Below, in pieces: positions 25,294-34,803 of a stretch of 40,590 bases of DNA. Source of the stretch: Reyranella sp. (GTDB taxonomy: Bacteria; Pseudomonadota; Alphaproteobacteria; Reyranellales; Reyranellaceae); NCBI RefSeq assembly GCF_004297405.1, contig NZ_SCVC01000014.1, positions 1 to 40,590 of the forward strand, read 5' to 3'. The notes below the pieces were generated by a model. The model worked only from the letters and a program-made list of their open reading frames with translations. It did no database searches and was not told the origin of the DNA. The position numbers and the translations under genes are program-made. Position 1 is the first letter of the stretch. Each line of letters starts with the position of its first letter.

Positions 25294-26126
25294 TGAGCCG
25301 CATCGAGAAGCGCTTCGCCCAGCTCAAGGCCGACAAGCGCGCCGGCCTTGTGACCTATATCACTGCTGGCGATCCCAATGCCGAAGTCGGTTACCAGATA
25401 CTGAAGGGCCTGCCAGCAGCAGGCGCCGACCTGATCGAGCTCGGCATGCCGTTCACCGATCCGATGGCCGATGGCCCGTCGATCCAGCTCGCCGGCCAGC
25501 GGGCGCTGAAGGCCGGCATCACAGTCGACGTGACCTTCGACATGGTGCGTCGCTTCCGCAAGGAGACCGGCGACAACGACACGCCGATCCTGCTGATGGG
25601 CTACTACAACCTGGTCTATCAGCGCGGCGCCGAACGCTTCTGCAAGGAGGCTGCTGCCGCTGGCATCGACGGCTTCATTCTGGTCGATCTGCCGCCGGAG
25701 GAAGCCGACGAACTGAAGCCGCACGCCGTGGCCAACGGTCTCGATACGGTGCTCCTGACGGCGCCTACGACCGACGACAAGCGTCTGCCGGCGGTGCTGA
25801 AGTATTCTTCAGGCTTCGTCTATTTCGTCTCAGTGCTCGGCATCACCGGCACCACGTCGGCGTCGGAAGAGGCGGTGCGCACGCATGTCGAGCGCATCAA
25901 GCGCCACACCAAGCTGCCGGTGGGCGTGGGCTTCGGCATCAAGACGCCGGATCAGGCCGCCGCCATCGCGCGCCATGCCGATGCCGCGGTGGTGGGCTCC
26001 GCCATCGTCGATCGCGTGAAGGCGGGCCTCGACGACAACGGCAAGGCCAAGCCCGACCTCGTGCCGGGCGTCTTCGCCTACATCAAGGCGCTGGCGGACG
26101 GCGTGCGCGGCGTGCGGAAGGCCTGA
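25293..26126 (+). CDS. trpA: Tryptophan synthase alpha chain
   Basis: A 277-residue TIM-barrel subunit that cleaves indole-3-glycerol phosphate to indole and passes it to TrpB. Catalytic Glu49 and Asp60 fall at the classical numbers in LIELGMPFTDPMADGP. ILLMGYYNLVYQRG, VDLPPEEADEL, GFVYFVSVLGITGT and VGFGIKTPDQAA (phosphate loop) are present. The start overlaps the trpB stop by one base. An open frame continues upstream inside trpB but has no claim to be coding. Confidence 0.97.
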   Translation: MSRIEKRFAQLKADKRAGLVTYITAGDPNAEVGYQILKGLPAAGADLIELGMPFTDPMADGPSIQLAGQRALKAGITVDVTFDMVRRFRKETGDNDTPILLMGYYNLVYQRGAERFCKEAAAAGIDGFILVDLPPEEADELKPHAVANGLDTVLLTAPTTDDKRLPAVLKYSSGFVYFVSVLGITGTTSASEEAVRTHVERIKRHTKLPVGVGFGIKTPDQAAAIARHADAAVVGSAIVDRVKAGLDDNGKAKPDLVPGVFAYIKALADGVRGVRKA

Positions 26127-26149
26127 GCGGCGGCCTTCACGACCCGGCA

Positions 26150-26743
26150 GTGAGCGCAGAGCACGAACGGCCCTGGCAACCGCTCACGCCAGATGAAGTA
26201 GCGGCGATCTTCGCGTCGGCACCGTTCCCTTGGTGGATCGCCGGCGGCTACGCCCTCGAGCACTTCGTCGGCAGGCCACTAAGGCCTCACGGTGATATCG
26301 ACATCCTCTTGCTGCACGCGGACCATGCCGCCGTTCGGATGTTGTTGGCGAGGTGGGATTGCCGGATGGCCGATCCGCCCGGCACCTTGCGGCCCTGGAG
26401 AGACGGCGACGCGCTGCCTTCGCAGGTGTCGGACGTGTGGTGCCGCGAGCATGGCGGGCCGTGGCGATTTCAGTTGATGCTCGACGATAGCGAGGGCGCT
26501 CTCTGGCGTTCTCGACGTTGTACAGCCGTTACCAGACCAGTCGTCGAACTCGGCTCGCTCGATCCCAAGGGCATTCCCTTCCTCGCTCCCGAGGTTCAGC
26601 TTTTCTACAAAGCCAAAGCACCTCGATCCAAAGACGAAGTCGATTTCGCGGCGGCGTGGCCATTGTTGAATGCGCCGCAGAAAGAGTGGCTGCGGCAGGC
26701 GATCGTCGCAGCCTATGGCCGGGACCATGCCTGGCTGAGGTAG
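26150..26743 (+). CDS. Nucleotidyltransferase of the aminoglycoside/lincosamide type
   Basis: A 197-residue protein starting at GTG 26150; the first in-frame ATG is far inside the domain. WWIAGGYALEHFVGRPLRPH with GDIDILLL shows the GG-x-AL loop and the Asp49-x-Asp51 metal pair of small nucleotidyltransferases. VSDVWCREHGGPWRFQLMLD and FLAPEVQLFYKAKAPRSKDE follow, with a possible third acidic residue in between. Relatives include 2''-aminoglycoside and lincosamide adenylyltransferases, but many chromosomal members have no known resistance role. Antibiotic modification is therefore not claimed. It lies 23 bases after trpA and is convergent with the MBL hydrolase gene (10-base gap). Confidence 0.75.
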   Translation: MSAEHERPWQPLTPDEVAAIFASAPFPWWIAGGYALEHFVGRPLRPHGDIDILLLHADHAAVRMLLARWDCRMADPPGTLRPWRDGDALPSQVSDVWCREHGGPWRFQLMLDDSEGALWRSRRCTAVTRPVVELGSLDPKGIPFLAPEVQLFYKAKAPRSKDEVDFAAAWPLLNAPQKEWLRQAIVAAYGRDHAWLR

Positions 26744-26753
26744 AGGGCGACCT

Positions 26754-27410
26754 TCACTCGTCGTCGTCGAAGTTGAGATCGGCGACGAACGGGTTGGTCT
26801 TGCGTTCCCAACCGAAGGTCGAGGTCTGGCCGTGACCGGGCACGAAGGTGATGTCGTCGCCCAAGGGCCACAGGCGCTTGCGGATCGAGGTCAGGAGCTG
26901 GTCGTGGTTGCCGCGTGGAAAGTCCGTACGGCCGATCGAGCCGCGGAACAGCACGTCACCGACGAAGGCCACCTTCGAAGGCTTGTGCACGAATACGACA
27001 TGGCCCGGCGTGTGGCCGGGGCAATGCACGACATCGAACGTGAGGTTGCCGAGCTCGACGGACTCGCCATTGGTCAGCCAGCGGTCGGGCACGAACGGCT
27101 TGTAGGCCGGGAAGTTGTACTTGCGGCCGGAGTCCGGCAGGCCCTCGATCAGGAACAGATCGTCCTCGTGCGGCCCCTCGATCTTGACCCCGTAATGCTC
27201 GGCCATGGTGCCGGCCGCCGAGGCATGGTCGACATGGCCGTGGGTCAGCAGCACCTTGGTGATCTTGATGCCCTGCTCGGCAATGGCCTGTTGCAGCATG
27301 TCGAAGTCGCCGCCGGGATCGACGGCGGTGCCTTCCATGGTTTCATCGCACCAGATGATGGAGCAGTTTTGCTGAAACGGGGTGACGGGGGCGATCATGA
27401 CCTTGAGCAT
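26754..27410 (-). CDS. Glyoxalase-II-like MBL-fold hydrolase
   Basis: A 218-residue metallo-beta-lactamase-fold protein of the small hydroxyacylglutathione-hydrolase-like group (YcbL type). LLTHGHVDHAS gives His57, His59, Asp61 and His62. HCPGHTPGHVVFVH, FVGDVLFRGSIGRTDFPRGN and FVPGHGQTS supply the remaining metal ligands. It lacks the C-terminal glutathione-binding domain of full glyoxalase II, so thioester or other ester hydrolysis is possible. It has an acidic tail (DLNFDDDE) and no signal peptide. Divergent from the carboxypeptidase gene across 71 bases. Confidence 0.87.
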   Translation of the reverse strand: MLKVMIAPVTPFQQNCSIIWCDETMEGTAVDPGGDFDMLQQAIAEQGIKITKVLLTHGHVDHASAAGTMAEHYGVKIEGPHEDDLFLIEGLPDSGRKYNFPAYKPFVPDRWLTNGESVELGNLTFDVVHCPGHTPGHVVFVHKPSKVAFVGDVLFRGSIGRTDFPRGNHDQLLTSIRKRLWPLGDDITFVPGHGQTSTFGWERKTNPFVADLNFDDDE

Positions 27411-27481
27411 CCATTTGATCTAATGCCTCCCGCCGGCGCGTGGAAGGGCGTATGCTGTCGCCCCCTCGAGTGTCGGTGACA

Positions 27482-28696
27482 ATGAACGTGCGTCTTTTGT
27501 TGTGCCTTCTGGGGCTGGTAGGCCTCCTGACGGCGCCCGCCCGGGCCCAGATCGCCACCGTGGCATCGCCCTCGGGGCCCGTGCCGGCCGGTCCTTACCT
27601 CGCCGTCGATGTTGCCACCGGCGAAGTCCTGGTGGAACGCAACGCCGGCATCTCCTGGCAGCCGGCCTCACTCACCAAGATGATGACGATTTACCTCGTC
27701 TTCGAGGAATTGAAGGCTGGCCGCCTGCAGCTCGGGTCGACACTGGCCTTCACGGAGAATGCCCGGGCAAAGCCCGCCTCCAAGCTGGTATTGGCCGCCG
27801 GCCAGTCGGTCACGGTCGAGCAGGGGCTGCAGGCGCTGGTAGCGCGCTCCGCCAACGACGTCGCCACGGCCTTCGCCGAACGCCTCTCGGGATCCGAGCC
27901 CGCCTTCGCGCAGCGCATGACGGAAACCGCGGTACGTCTCGGCATGACGGCGACGCAATTCCGCAATGCCAATGGGCTGCCGGACGGTGCGCAGCAGACC
28001 ACGGCGCGCGACATGGCGATCCTGGCCCTCGCCCTGATCAAGGACTTCCCGCAGTACTACAGCTACTTCCGGACCCAGGAATTCTATCTCGGCAAGACCA
28101 AGGTCGGCCCCGGCCTCAAGTTCCTCGATCTCTATGCGCCTTATGCCGATGGCCTGAAGACTGGCTTCGTCTGCGCCTCCGGCTTCAACATCGTGGGCAG
28201 CGCCGTGCGCGACGGCCGCCGGCTCGTTGCCGTGGCTTTCGGCTTCCGGCGTGGCGATCTCCGCGATGAATTCCTGGTGCGCCTGTTCGACGAGGCCTTT
28301 GCGCTCAAGACCGGCGGCAGCCGTCAGAAGGTCTGGCAGTTGCGCAATGGTGGCAATGGGCCGGCGATGGTGCTGCCTTATGGTGAGTGCGGCACGATTC
28401 GTTACGACATGCCGGGTGATGCGGTGTGGCTCGGCACCTATGGTGACTGGAGGGCTGCGAAAAATGTGTTCGACGCTGGCCAAGCGCGGCTGGGCACGAT
28501 GGGCTCCGCCACGCTCGGCAAGGAGTACATCCTCCCTGTCACGTCGAACAAGGTGACCCGACAGGCCGCCATCATCGCCGATCTCGAGCCCGCTGCTGCG
28601 CAGAAGCTCTGCGCCGACTACCACGCGCGGAAATCTTTCTGTGAAGTGAAGAAACCTGGGGACTTCATGGCGCCGTTTTCCGGGTTCTGGCGCTGA
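27482..28696 (+). CDS. D-alanyl-D-alanine carboxypeptidase (penicillin-binding protein, S11)
   Basis: A 404-residue periplasmic enzyme that trims the terminal D-Ala of peptidoglycan stem peptides. The signal peptide is MNVRLLLCLLGLVGLLTAPA with cleavage near RAQ. The three active-site motifs are PASLTKMMT (Ser63 to Lys66), VARSANDVAT (SxN) and DGLKTGFVCAS (KTG). The C-terminal 100 residues differ from the usual PBP5 C-domain and show no obvious amphipathic anchor helix, ending in FMAPFSGFWR. ATG 27482 is chosen because it begins the signal peptide; an in-frame start at 27440 would prepend charged residues. Confidence 0.92.
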   Translation: MNVRLLLCLLGLVGLLTAPARAQIATVASPSGPVPAGPYLAVDVATGEVLVERNAGISWQPASLTKMMTIYLVFEELKAGRLQLGSTLAFTENARAKPASKLVLAAGQSVTVEQGLQALVARSANDVATAFAERLSGSEPAFAQRMTETAVRLGMTATQFRNANGLPDGAQQTTARDMAILALALIKDFPQYYSYFRTQEFYLGKTKVGPGLKFLDLYAPYADGLKTGFVCASGFNIVGSAVRDGRRLVAVAFGFRRGDLRDEFLVRLFDEAFALKTGGSRQKVWQLRNGGNGPAMVLPYGECGTIRYDMPGDAVWLGTYGDWRAAKNVFDAGQARLGTMGSATLGKEYILPVTSNKVTRQAAIIADLEPAAAQKLCADYHARKSFCEVKKPGDFMAPFSGFWR

Positions 28697-28733
28697 GCTT
28701 GGCCGCCATGGGCATTCGTGCGATACCGCCGCC

Positions 28734-29624
28734 ATGAATTGGCTGACCAATTTCGTCCGTCCGAAGCTGCGCGCCCTGGTCGCCCGCAAGGAGACGCCGG
28801 ACAATCTCTGGGTGAAATGTCCCAAGTGCGAACAGATGCTGTTCACGCGCGATTGGGAAGCCAACCAGGAAGTCTGCAATCATTGCGGCCATCACATGCG
28901 GCTTAGGCCGCTGAAGCGTCTGCCGCACATCTTCGACGAAGGCAAATACGAGTTGCATCCGCTGCCGCGGGTGCCCGTCGACCCTCTGAAGTTCCGCGAC
29001 ACCAAGCGCTACGACGCCAAGCTCAAGGAAGCGCAGGCCAGCGCGGAGGGTTCGACAGATGCGCTGGTCGTGTCGAGCGGCCTGATGGGCAGCCGTCTCA
29101 CCATCGTGGCACTGCTCGATTTCGGCTTCATGGGCGGCTCCATGGGTACGGCCGTGGGCGAAGGGCTGGTGATGGCGGCTGATCTGGCGGTCGCCCGCAA
29201 GGCGCCGCTGATCGTCTTCTCCTCCTCGGGTGGCGCGCGCATGCAGGAGGGCATCCTCTCGCTTATGCAGCTCACGCGCACCACCATCGCCGTGCGCAAG
29301 GTGAAGGGCGCGGGGCTTCCGTACATCGTGGTGCTGACCGATCCGACGACCGGTGGCGTCTCGGCCTCGTTCGCCATGCTGGGCGACGTCCATCTCGCCG
29401 AGCCCGGAGCGCTAATCGGCTTCGCCGGCCCGCGCGTCATTCAGGACACGATCCGCCAGGAACTGCCGGAAGGCTTCCAGCGCTCCGAGTATCTGTTCGA
29501 GCATGGCATGGTCGATGCCGTCGTCCATCGCCACAAGCTGCGCGAGACCTTGATCCGCATGGTCTCGCTGTTCATGGATCCTCTCATCGCCGAAGGCCGC
29601 GGCCTGGCCGTCGCCGGCCGCTGA
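28734..29624 (+). CDS. accD: Acetyl-CoA carboxylase carboxyltransferase subunit beta
   Basis: A 296-residue carboxyltransferase beta subunit. It works with AccA to move CO2 from carboxybiotin to acetyl-CoA, the first step of fatty acid synthesis. The N-terminal zinc ribbon has Cys29, Cys32, Cys48 and Cys51 (VKCPKCEQ and EVCNHCGHH). The crotonase-like core shows FGFMGGSMGTAVGE, SSSGGARMQEGILSLMQL, VLTDPTTGGVSASFA and GFAGPRVIQDTIRQELPEGF. folC follows after 7 bases, the widespread accD-folC pairing. The ribosome site before ATG 28734 is weak. Confidence 0.97.
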   Translation: MNWLTNFVRPKLRALVARKETPDNLWVKCPKCEQMLFTRDWEANQEVCNHCGHHMRLRPLKRLPHIFDEGKYELHPLPRVPVDPLKFRDTKRYDAKLKEAQASAEGSTDALVVSSGLMGSRLTIVALLDFGFMGGSMGTAVGEGLVMAADLAVARKAPLIVFSSSGGARMQEGILSLMQLTRTTIAVRKVKGAGLPYIVVLTDPTTGGVSASFAMLGDVHLAEPGALIGFAGPRVIQDTIRQELPEGFQRSEYLFEHGMVDAVVHRHKLRETLIRMVSLFMDPLIAEGRGLAVAGR

Positions 29625-29631
29625 GCCGCCC

Positions 29632-30924
29632 GTGAGTGACGCCATTGTCCAGCGTCTGATGAGTCACCATCCGAGGGTGATCACCCTCGGGCTGGAGCGC
29701 ATCGAACGCCTGTTGAAAGCCCTCGGCTCGCCTGAAAAGAAGCTGCCGCCGCTCGTCCATGTCGCCGGCACCAACGGCAAGGGCTCCCTCGTCGCCTATC
29801 TGCGGGCAATGGCCGAGGCCGCCGGTTATCGCGTGCACGTCTACACCTCGCCGCATCTGGTCCGCTTCAACGAGCGGATCAGGATTGCCGGTCAGCTGAT
29901 CGAGGATGACGATCTCGACGACCTGCTGACCGAATGCGAAGAGGCCAATGGCGACACGCCGATTTCTTTCTTCGACATCACGACGGCGCTCGCGTTCCTG
30001 GCGTTCTCGCGTGTGCCGGCCGAACTCGGCATCATCGAGGTGGGCATGGGTGGCCGCTTCGACAGCACCAACGTGATCGAACCCGCTTTGTCGGCCATCA
30101 CACCGGTCGGCTACGACCACACGGGCTTTCTGGGCGACAAGCTCGAAGGCATCGCCTGGGAGAAGGCGGGCATCATCAAGCGCGCGATACCCGCCGTGAT
30201 CGGCCGTCAGCGCGAGGTGAGTGCACAGGTCATCGAGACCGAGGCGGCCAAGCTCGCGGCGCCCTTGTTTCGCATGGGTCGGGAGTGGCAGGTGACGCCG
30301 CAGGAATCCGGCTTCAGCTATGAAAGCGATCTCCTCACCCTCGATCTGCCCGCACCCGCGCTGGTGGGAGTACACCAGATCGATAACGCTGCGACCGCCG
30401 TCGCCTGCATCGAGCGTCTGCGGGCGGCGCGCTTCGACATTGGCGACACCGCGATCCGCAAGGGGCTCGCGTCCGTAGAGTGGCCGGCGCGCCTGCAACG
30501 TCTCACAAAGGGGCCGCTGGCAGGCTCGCTGCCGCCCGGCTGCGAACTCTGGCTCGATGGCGGCCACAATGAGGATTGTGGCATCGTGCTCGGCCGCATG
30601 GCGGCGGAATGGGCAAAGGAGCCGGCAGCGCTGCCGCTCTATCTCATCTTCGCCATGCAGACGACCAAGGACGCCTCGGGCTTCCTGCGGCCGCTCGCGC
30701 GCTACGCCACGGCGGCGCGCGCAGTGCCGTTCCCCGAAGGCCACGCGGCCTACACGCCGCAAGAGGCTTGCGCGAAGGCAGCCGATGTCGGTCTTGATTG
30801 CGCGCCCGCAAACGATATCGGCGCGGCGCTGGAAGACCTGTTGGCCACCCAGCCCGCGCCGATGCGCATTCTCATCTGTGGTTCGCTCTACCTCGCGGGC
30901 CAGATCTTGGTCCGCAACAGCTGA
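29632..30924 (+). CDS. folC: Bifunctional folylpolyglutamate synthase/dihydrofolate synthase
   Basis: A 430-residue Mur-ligase-fold enzyme that adds glutamate to dihydropteroate and to folates using ATP. VHVAGTNGKGSLVAYL is the P-loop, YTSPHLVRFNERIRI the Omega/folate-contact region, and IIEVGMGGRFDSTNVI and ITPVGYDHTGFLG the Mg and lysine-loop part. The C-terminal domain carries ELWLDGGHNEDC. Start is GTG at 29632, 7 bases after the accD stop; the next ATG (29659) is inside the first helix. It is convergent with trxA, 12 bases away. Confidence 0.95.
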   Translation: MSDAIVQRLMSHHPRVITLGLERIERLLKALGSPEKKLPPLVHVAGTNGKGSLVAYLRAMAEAAGYRVHVYTSPHLVRFNERIRIAGQLIEDDDLDDLLTECEEANGDTPISFFDITTALAFLAFSRVPAELGIIEVGMGGRFDSTNVIEPALSAITPVGYDHTGFLGDKLEGIAWEKAGIIKRAIPAVIGRQREVSAQVIETEAAKLAAPLFRMGREWQVTPQESGFSYESDLLTLDLPAPALVGVHQIDNAATAVACIERLRAARFDIGDTAIRKGLASVEWPARLQRLTKGPLAGSLPPGCELWLDGGHNEDCGIVLGRMAAEWAKEPAALPLYLIFAMQTTKDASGFLRPLARYATAARAVPFPEGHAAYTPQEACAKAADVGLDCAPANDIGAALEDLLATQPAPMRILICGSLYLAGQILVRNS

Positions 30925-30936
30925 GCACCGTACCGA

Positions 30937-31254
30937 TCAGACGACGGTGTTGATCCAGCTCACCAGCTTCTGCTTCGGTTCGGCGCCGATCTTGGTCGCG
31001 GCGACCTGGCCGTTCTTGAACAGCAGAAGGGTCGGGATCGAACGAACGCCGTAGCGCGTCGGCGCCATCGGATTCTCGTCGATGTTGACCTTCACGACCT
31101 TGAGCTTGCCGTCCATCTCCTTGGCGATGTCTTCCAGCGACGGACCGATCATGCGGCAGGGGCCGCACCATTCAGCCCAGAAGTCGACGAGGACGGGCGT
31201 GTCGGATTTCAGGACTTCCTGCTCGAAGGAAGCATCGGTTGCTTTAACGGTCAT
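30937..31254 (-). CDS. trxA: Thioredoxin
   Basis: A 105-residue cytoplasmic thioredoxin with the active site [14 protein letters not shown] (Cys30 and Cys33), the cis-Pro in [12 protein letters not shown] and no extra domains. GGGAG lies 8 bases before the ATG. It is the general disulfide reductant and a likely electron source for the DsbD-like protein in this window. It follows addA after 84 bases that contain a hairpin, so it may have its own promoter. Confidence 0.97.
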   Translation of the reverse strand: MTVKATDASFEQEVLKSDTPVLVDFWAEWCGPCRMIGPSLEDIAKEMDGKLKVVKVNIDENPMAPTRYGVRSIPTLLLFKNGQVAATKIGAEPKQKLVSWINTVV

Positions 31255-31279
31255 ATGGGTTCTCCCGAAAACACTACAG

Positions 31280-31297
31280 GCCGGTCGATGGACCGGC
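31280..31297 (-). terminator. Hairpin between addA and trxA
   Basis: On the minus strand GCCGGTC-CATC-GACCGGC forms a 7-bp GC-rich stem with a 4-base loop. It is followed by CTGTAGTGTTTTCGG, where a weak T-run begins only some bases later. It sits after the addA stop and about 25 bases before the trxA ATG. It may be an inefficient terminator of the long operon or a 5' structure on trxA mRNA. Confidence 0.4.
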
Positions 31298-31338
31298 GCC
31301 GCCCTTGGTCCTCAAGCTAGGAACCGGGGGCCTGCAAG

Positions 31339-34300
31339 TCAAGATGCCGAGGCGTAAGGCATTGAATTGTCTAGGGTTTCTGCAGAAATCTCCATGAGGC
31401 GGGGAGCCGCTGTCCACAGCAGAAATGCACGCACCGTGCGGCCGGGATAGATGCCCTGCAGCAGGGCTCGGTAGAGGGCGAGCTGGCGGCGATAGGCGAG
31501 CGGTACGCCATCGGCGGATTGCGGCGGCGGCCGGTTGGTCTTGAAGTCGACGATCAGCACCGCTTGCTCCGAGACCGCGAGACGGTCGACCTGGCCACTG
31601 ACGGTGAAGGTGCCGCGCGACGTCCTCACGGTGCCGATCAGGGGGACCTCCGCACGCGAGCCTTCGGCGAACAGAGCGGCGTGCTCGGGGGCCTCCGTGA
31701 CGGCCAGCGCCTCGTCGGCCCAGCGTTCGACATCCTCCGCCGCGAGGTCATTCGCCGGCTGCGCCAGGAAGTGACGGGCGGCAGCGGCGCGCTCCGAGGA
31801 TGGCAAGGCCGGCAGGTGGCGCAGCAGTTCGTGCAGCAGCAGACCGCGTTGCCAGCGCCGCGGATCGTCGGTCGCCAAGGGGCTGAAGGAGCGCGGCTCG
31901 GAGACCGCCTCGTCGGGCAAAGGTTGCGAGGGGGCCAGCGGCGTCGGCGGATCGGGCTCCGCCGGTGCGGGCATACGTGTCCAGTCCTCAAGCTTGGCAG
32001 CAGCCTCGAACGGCAACTCGCGCTGTTCCGGCTCTTTGATGTGTCCTTCGTTCGAGAGCTCGAAGCCGTCACCGGTCCAGCCGGCGTCCGGTAGCAGCGT
32101 CGTGAAATCGAAGCTGTGTGGCGTAGCCTGCAGGCGCCCGCGATCGGAGGCCTCGCTGCTGGCCTGCAGGCCCGCGGCAATGCGATCGTACCAGCAACCG
32201 GGATCCTGCCGGCGCGTGCCGATCCAGCCGCCGACGTAGAGGCGGTCCTCGGCCCGGGTCATGGCGACATAGAGCAGGCGATTTTGCTCCTGCAGGGAAC
32301 GCCTGCGTACTTCGGCGCGCCACTCCCGTGCCGCCTCGTTGGCATCGTCGGTGCGCGGCAGCCAGAGCCGCGTGTTGCCATCTTCCGCAGCCAGCAGCCG
32401 CTCCGAATCGCGCGGCACGCGGGTCGTATCGGGCAAGTAGACGATTGGCGCCTGCAGGCCCTTCGAGGCATGCACGGTGAGGATGCGCACCTCGCGCCGG
32501 CGGTTGGCATCGAGGTCACGCTTGATCTCACTACCGCCCGCCTCGAACCAGCGCAGAAAGCCTTGCAACGAACTCGCCTCGACGCGCTGGTACTGCAACG
32601 CACGCGCCAGCAGCTCATCGATCGGATCGGAAGCCTCGTGGCCCAGCCTCTCCAGCAGGCGACGACGACCGCCCTCCGGACCGAGGGCTTGGGCGAAGAA
32701 GTCGAACGGCGTCGTGAAATCGGCACGCGCCAGCCATTTCGAGAGAAGCGCATAGGCCTGCGCGAAGGCGGGTTCTGTCGCGTGCTCGCGCAACGACCGC
32801 CAGAGATGCCCCGAGCGTCGCCAGGCCAAGGTGAAGAGCTCTTCCTCGTCGAGGCCGACCAGTGGCGACTTCAAGAGGCATGCGAGGTTGAGATCGTCCT
32901 GCGGCAGCAGCACGAAACGCGCCATCGCCAGCAGATCCTGGATGGCGAGTTCTTCGCCGAGATTCAGCCGGTCGACACCCGCGACCGCGATGTTGGCCTG
33001 CTTCAGGGCGCGCACCAACGCGTTGACGAAGGCATTGCGGCGGCGGACCAGCACCATGAAGTGCCCTTCATGCAGCAGCTCGCCGTCGCGGGCGCGTCGC
33101 TCCTTGCCGATCAGGCTGCCGGCATGGGCCGCGATCAGGCGGGCGAGCCTGTCGTGCGGCGGCAGCATCGAATCGCGCGGGGCATCGAAGTCGGTCGTGT
33201 CGGTTTCGGTCTTCTCGGCGGCGACCAGCGGCCACAGCTCGACCTTGCCGGGCTCGGTCTTGCGGCTGGCGAAGTGCTGCACCTCGAGGTCCGGTTGGGC
33301 GACGCCCTCGGCGGCTTCGTCGAGGCTGAACACCCAGTCGACGGCGTCGAGCACGGCCGGCGTCGAACGGAACGAGACGGTGAGCTGGATCGGTACGAAG
33401 GGCTTCTGCGCGATGTCGCTCTTCTCGGCGAACTGGTGCCGCATCTCGGCGAGCTTGCGCGGATCGGCGCGCTGAAAGCCGAAGATCGACTGCTTGGTGT
33501 CGCCGACCGCGAAGATGGTGCGTTGCCGGTCGACTGCGCCTTCGCCGACGAAGAATTCCTCGGTGAGCTGGCGGATCACTTCCCACTGGTCGGGGTTGGT
33601 GTCCTGCGCCTCGTCGACCAGCACATGGTCGATGCCACCATCGAGCTTGTAGAGCACCCAGGAGGCGCTGCCGGCGCCTTCGAGCAGCCGACGGGTGGCG
33701 ACAATCAGATCGTCATAGTCGAGCACTGCCCGCCGTTGCTTGGCTTTGCCGTATCGCTGCGTGATGTCGAGACCGAGCCGCAACAGCGCCACTGTGAGTT
33801 CGACCAAGGTCGAGCCACGGGCATAGTTCATCGCCAGCCCTAGCCGCTCGGCCTCATCGCGCAACACGGCGTCGATATCCGACATCAGCTTGATCACCGC
33901 CTTGGTAGCCAGCGTCTTGCGCAGATCGCCCTTCTCCGTGAAGTAGGCCGGCGCATAATCATCGAGCACCGCGTCGCGGTCCGGTGCGTCGAGCCAGGCG
34001 GCAATCCGACGGGCTCGTTCTGCATCCTGCTTGCCGCCACTGGCCAGCGCCGACACAGCCGCCCGCAGAGATTTTTCATCCGGCGTCGTTTCGATCGGCT
34101 GGTCGCATCCCAGTTGCTTCGCCAGGCGTCGGCGCAGCCGGTCCAGCCCATCGTTGCCGGCGAGGCGTGCCAACAGCCAGGCCCGCTCGGTCAGGAGCTT
34201 GCCCATCAGCTCGGCATACTCAGCGATCGAGATTCGCCCGGCGACGGTCGCCAGTGCCGCGCTCAACTCCTGTGGCGCGTCCGGCTGGGCCAGAGACTCG

Positions 34301-34803
34301 ATCTGGTCGTCCTGCGCCTGACGCAGCAGGCTGGCCGCTTCGGCTTCATCCATCACTTCGAAGCCCGGCGCCACGCCGGCTTCCAGCGGAAAGCGCTTCA
34401 GCAGCGCCTGACAGAAAGCGTGAATGGTTAGAATATTGATGCCACCCGGCGCATCGAGCACGCGCGCGAACAGTCGACGCGCCAATACTTTCTGCTCTGC
34501 CTGTGGCGCCGTATCGATCAGTTTGGTGATTCCCTCGGCCAGGGTCGCATCGTCGGCCATCGCCCAGCGTCCGAGTTGGCTGGCGAGACGATTGCGCATC
34601 TCGGCCGCCGCCGCCTTGGTGAAGGTCAGGCAGAGGATACGCTCGGGACGGACGCCAGCCAGCAGCAGCCGCGTCACGCGATCCGTGAGGACCTTGGTCT
34701 TGCCGGTGCCGGCATTGGCCTCGACCCAGGCGGAATGACCGGGCGTCGTCGCCTTGCGCTGCTCGCCGCTGGCAAAGGCGACTGGATCGAACGCGTCGCT
34801 CAT
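31339..34803 (-). CDS. addA: Double-strand break repair helicase AddA
   Basis: A 1154-residue UvrD-like helicase-nuclease, the motor subunit of the AddAB complex that processes DNA ends for RecA. Walker A is EANAGTGKTKVL (29-40). Walker B is HVLVDEAQDTNPDQWEV. Motif III-like IFAVGDTKQSIFGFQRADP and motifs IV-VI (HASKGLQAPIVYLPDT, LLYVAMTRAEDRLYVGG) are clear. The C-terminal nuclease has VLIVDFKTNRPPP (Asp-x-Lys). ATG 34803 overlaps the addB stop as ATGA; an upstream in-frame ATG at 34887 lies inside addB and is rejected. Confidence 0.97.
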   Translation of the reverse strand: MSDAFDPVAFASGEQRKATTPGHSAWVEANAGTGKTKVLTDRVTRLLLAGVRPERILCLTFTKAAAAEMRNRLASQLGRWAMADDATLAEGITKLIDTAPQAEQKVLARRLFARVLDAPGGINILTIHAFCQALLKRFPLEAGVAPGFEVMDEAEAASLLRQAQDDQIESLAQPDAPQELSAALATVAGRISIAEYAELMGKLLTERAWLLARLAGNDGLDRLRRRLAKQLGCDQPIETTPDEKSLRAAVSALASGGKQDAERARRIAAWLDAPDRDAVLDDYAPAYFTEKGDLRKTLATKAVIKLMSDIDAVLRDEAERLGLAMNYARGSTLVELTVALLRLGLDITQRYGKAKQRRAVLDYDDLIVATRRLLEGAGSASWVLYKLDGGIDHVLVDEAQDTNPDQWEVIRQLTEEFFVGEGAVDRQRTIFAVGDTKQSIFGFQRADPRKLAEMRHQFAEKSDIAQKPFVPIQLTVSFRSTPAVLDAVDWVFSLDEAAEGVAQPDLEVQHFASRKTEPGKVELWPLVAAEKTETDTTDFDAPRDSMLPPHDRLARLIAAHAGSLIGKERRARDGELLHEGHFMVLVRRRNAFVNALVRALKQANIAVAGVDRLNLGEELAIQDLLAMARFVLLPQDDLNLACLLKSPLVGLDEEELFTLAWRRSGHLWRSLREHATEPAFAQAYALLSKWLARADFTTPFDFFAQALGPEGGRRRLLERLGHEASDPIDELLARALQYQRVEASSLQGFLRWFEAGGSEIKRDLDANRRREVRILTVHASKGLQAPIVYLPDTTRVPRDSERLLAAEDGNTRLWLPRTDDANEAAREWRAEVRRRSLQEQNRLLYVAMTRAEDRLYVGGWIGTRRQDPGCWYDRIAAGLQASSEASDRGRLQATPHSFDFTTLLPDAGWTGDGFELSNEGHIKEPEQRELPFEAAAKLEDWTRMPAPAEPDPPTPLAPSQPLPDEAVSEPRSFSPLATDDPRRWQRGLLLHELLRHLPALPSSERAAAARHFLAQPANDLAAEDVERWADEALAVTEAPEHAALFAEGSRAEVPLIGTVRTSRGTFTVSGQVDRLAVSEQAVLIVDFKTNRPPPQSADGVPLAYRRQLALYRALLQGIYPGRTVRAFLLWTAAPRLMEISAETLDNSMPYASAS

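Noticed and set aside
30926..30949. CACCGT/ACGGTG inverted repeat between folC and trxA as bidirectional terminator
   Set aside because: Only 6-bp arms with a 12-base loop and no T-runs on either side; it overlaps the trxA coding end.
32116..33843. Plus-strand open frame of 575 codons opposite addA
   Set aside because: It mirrors the helicase domain of addA and has no recognisable motif or ribosome site.
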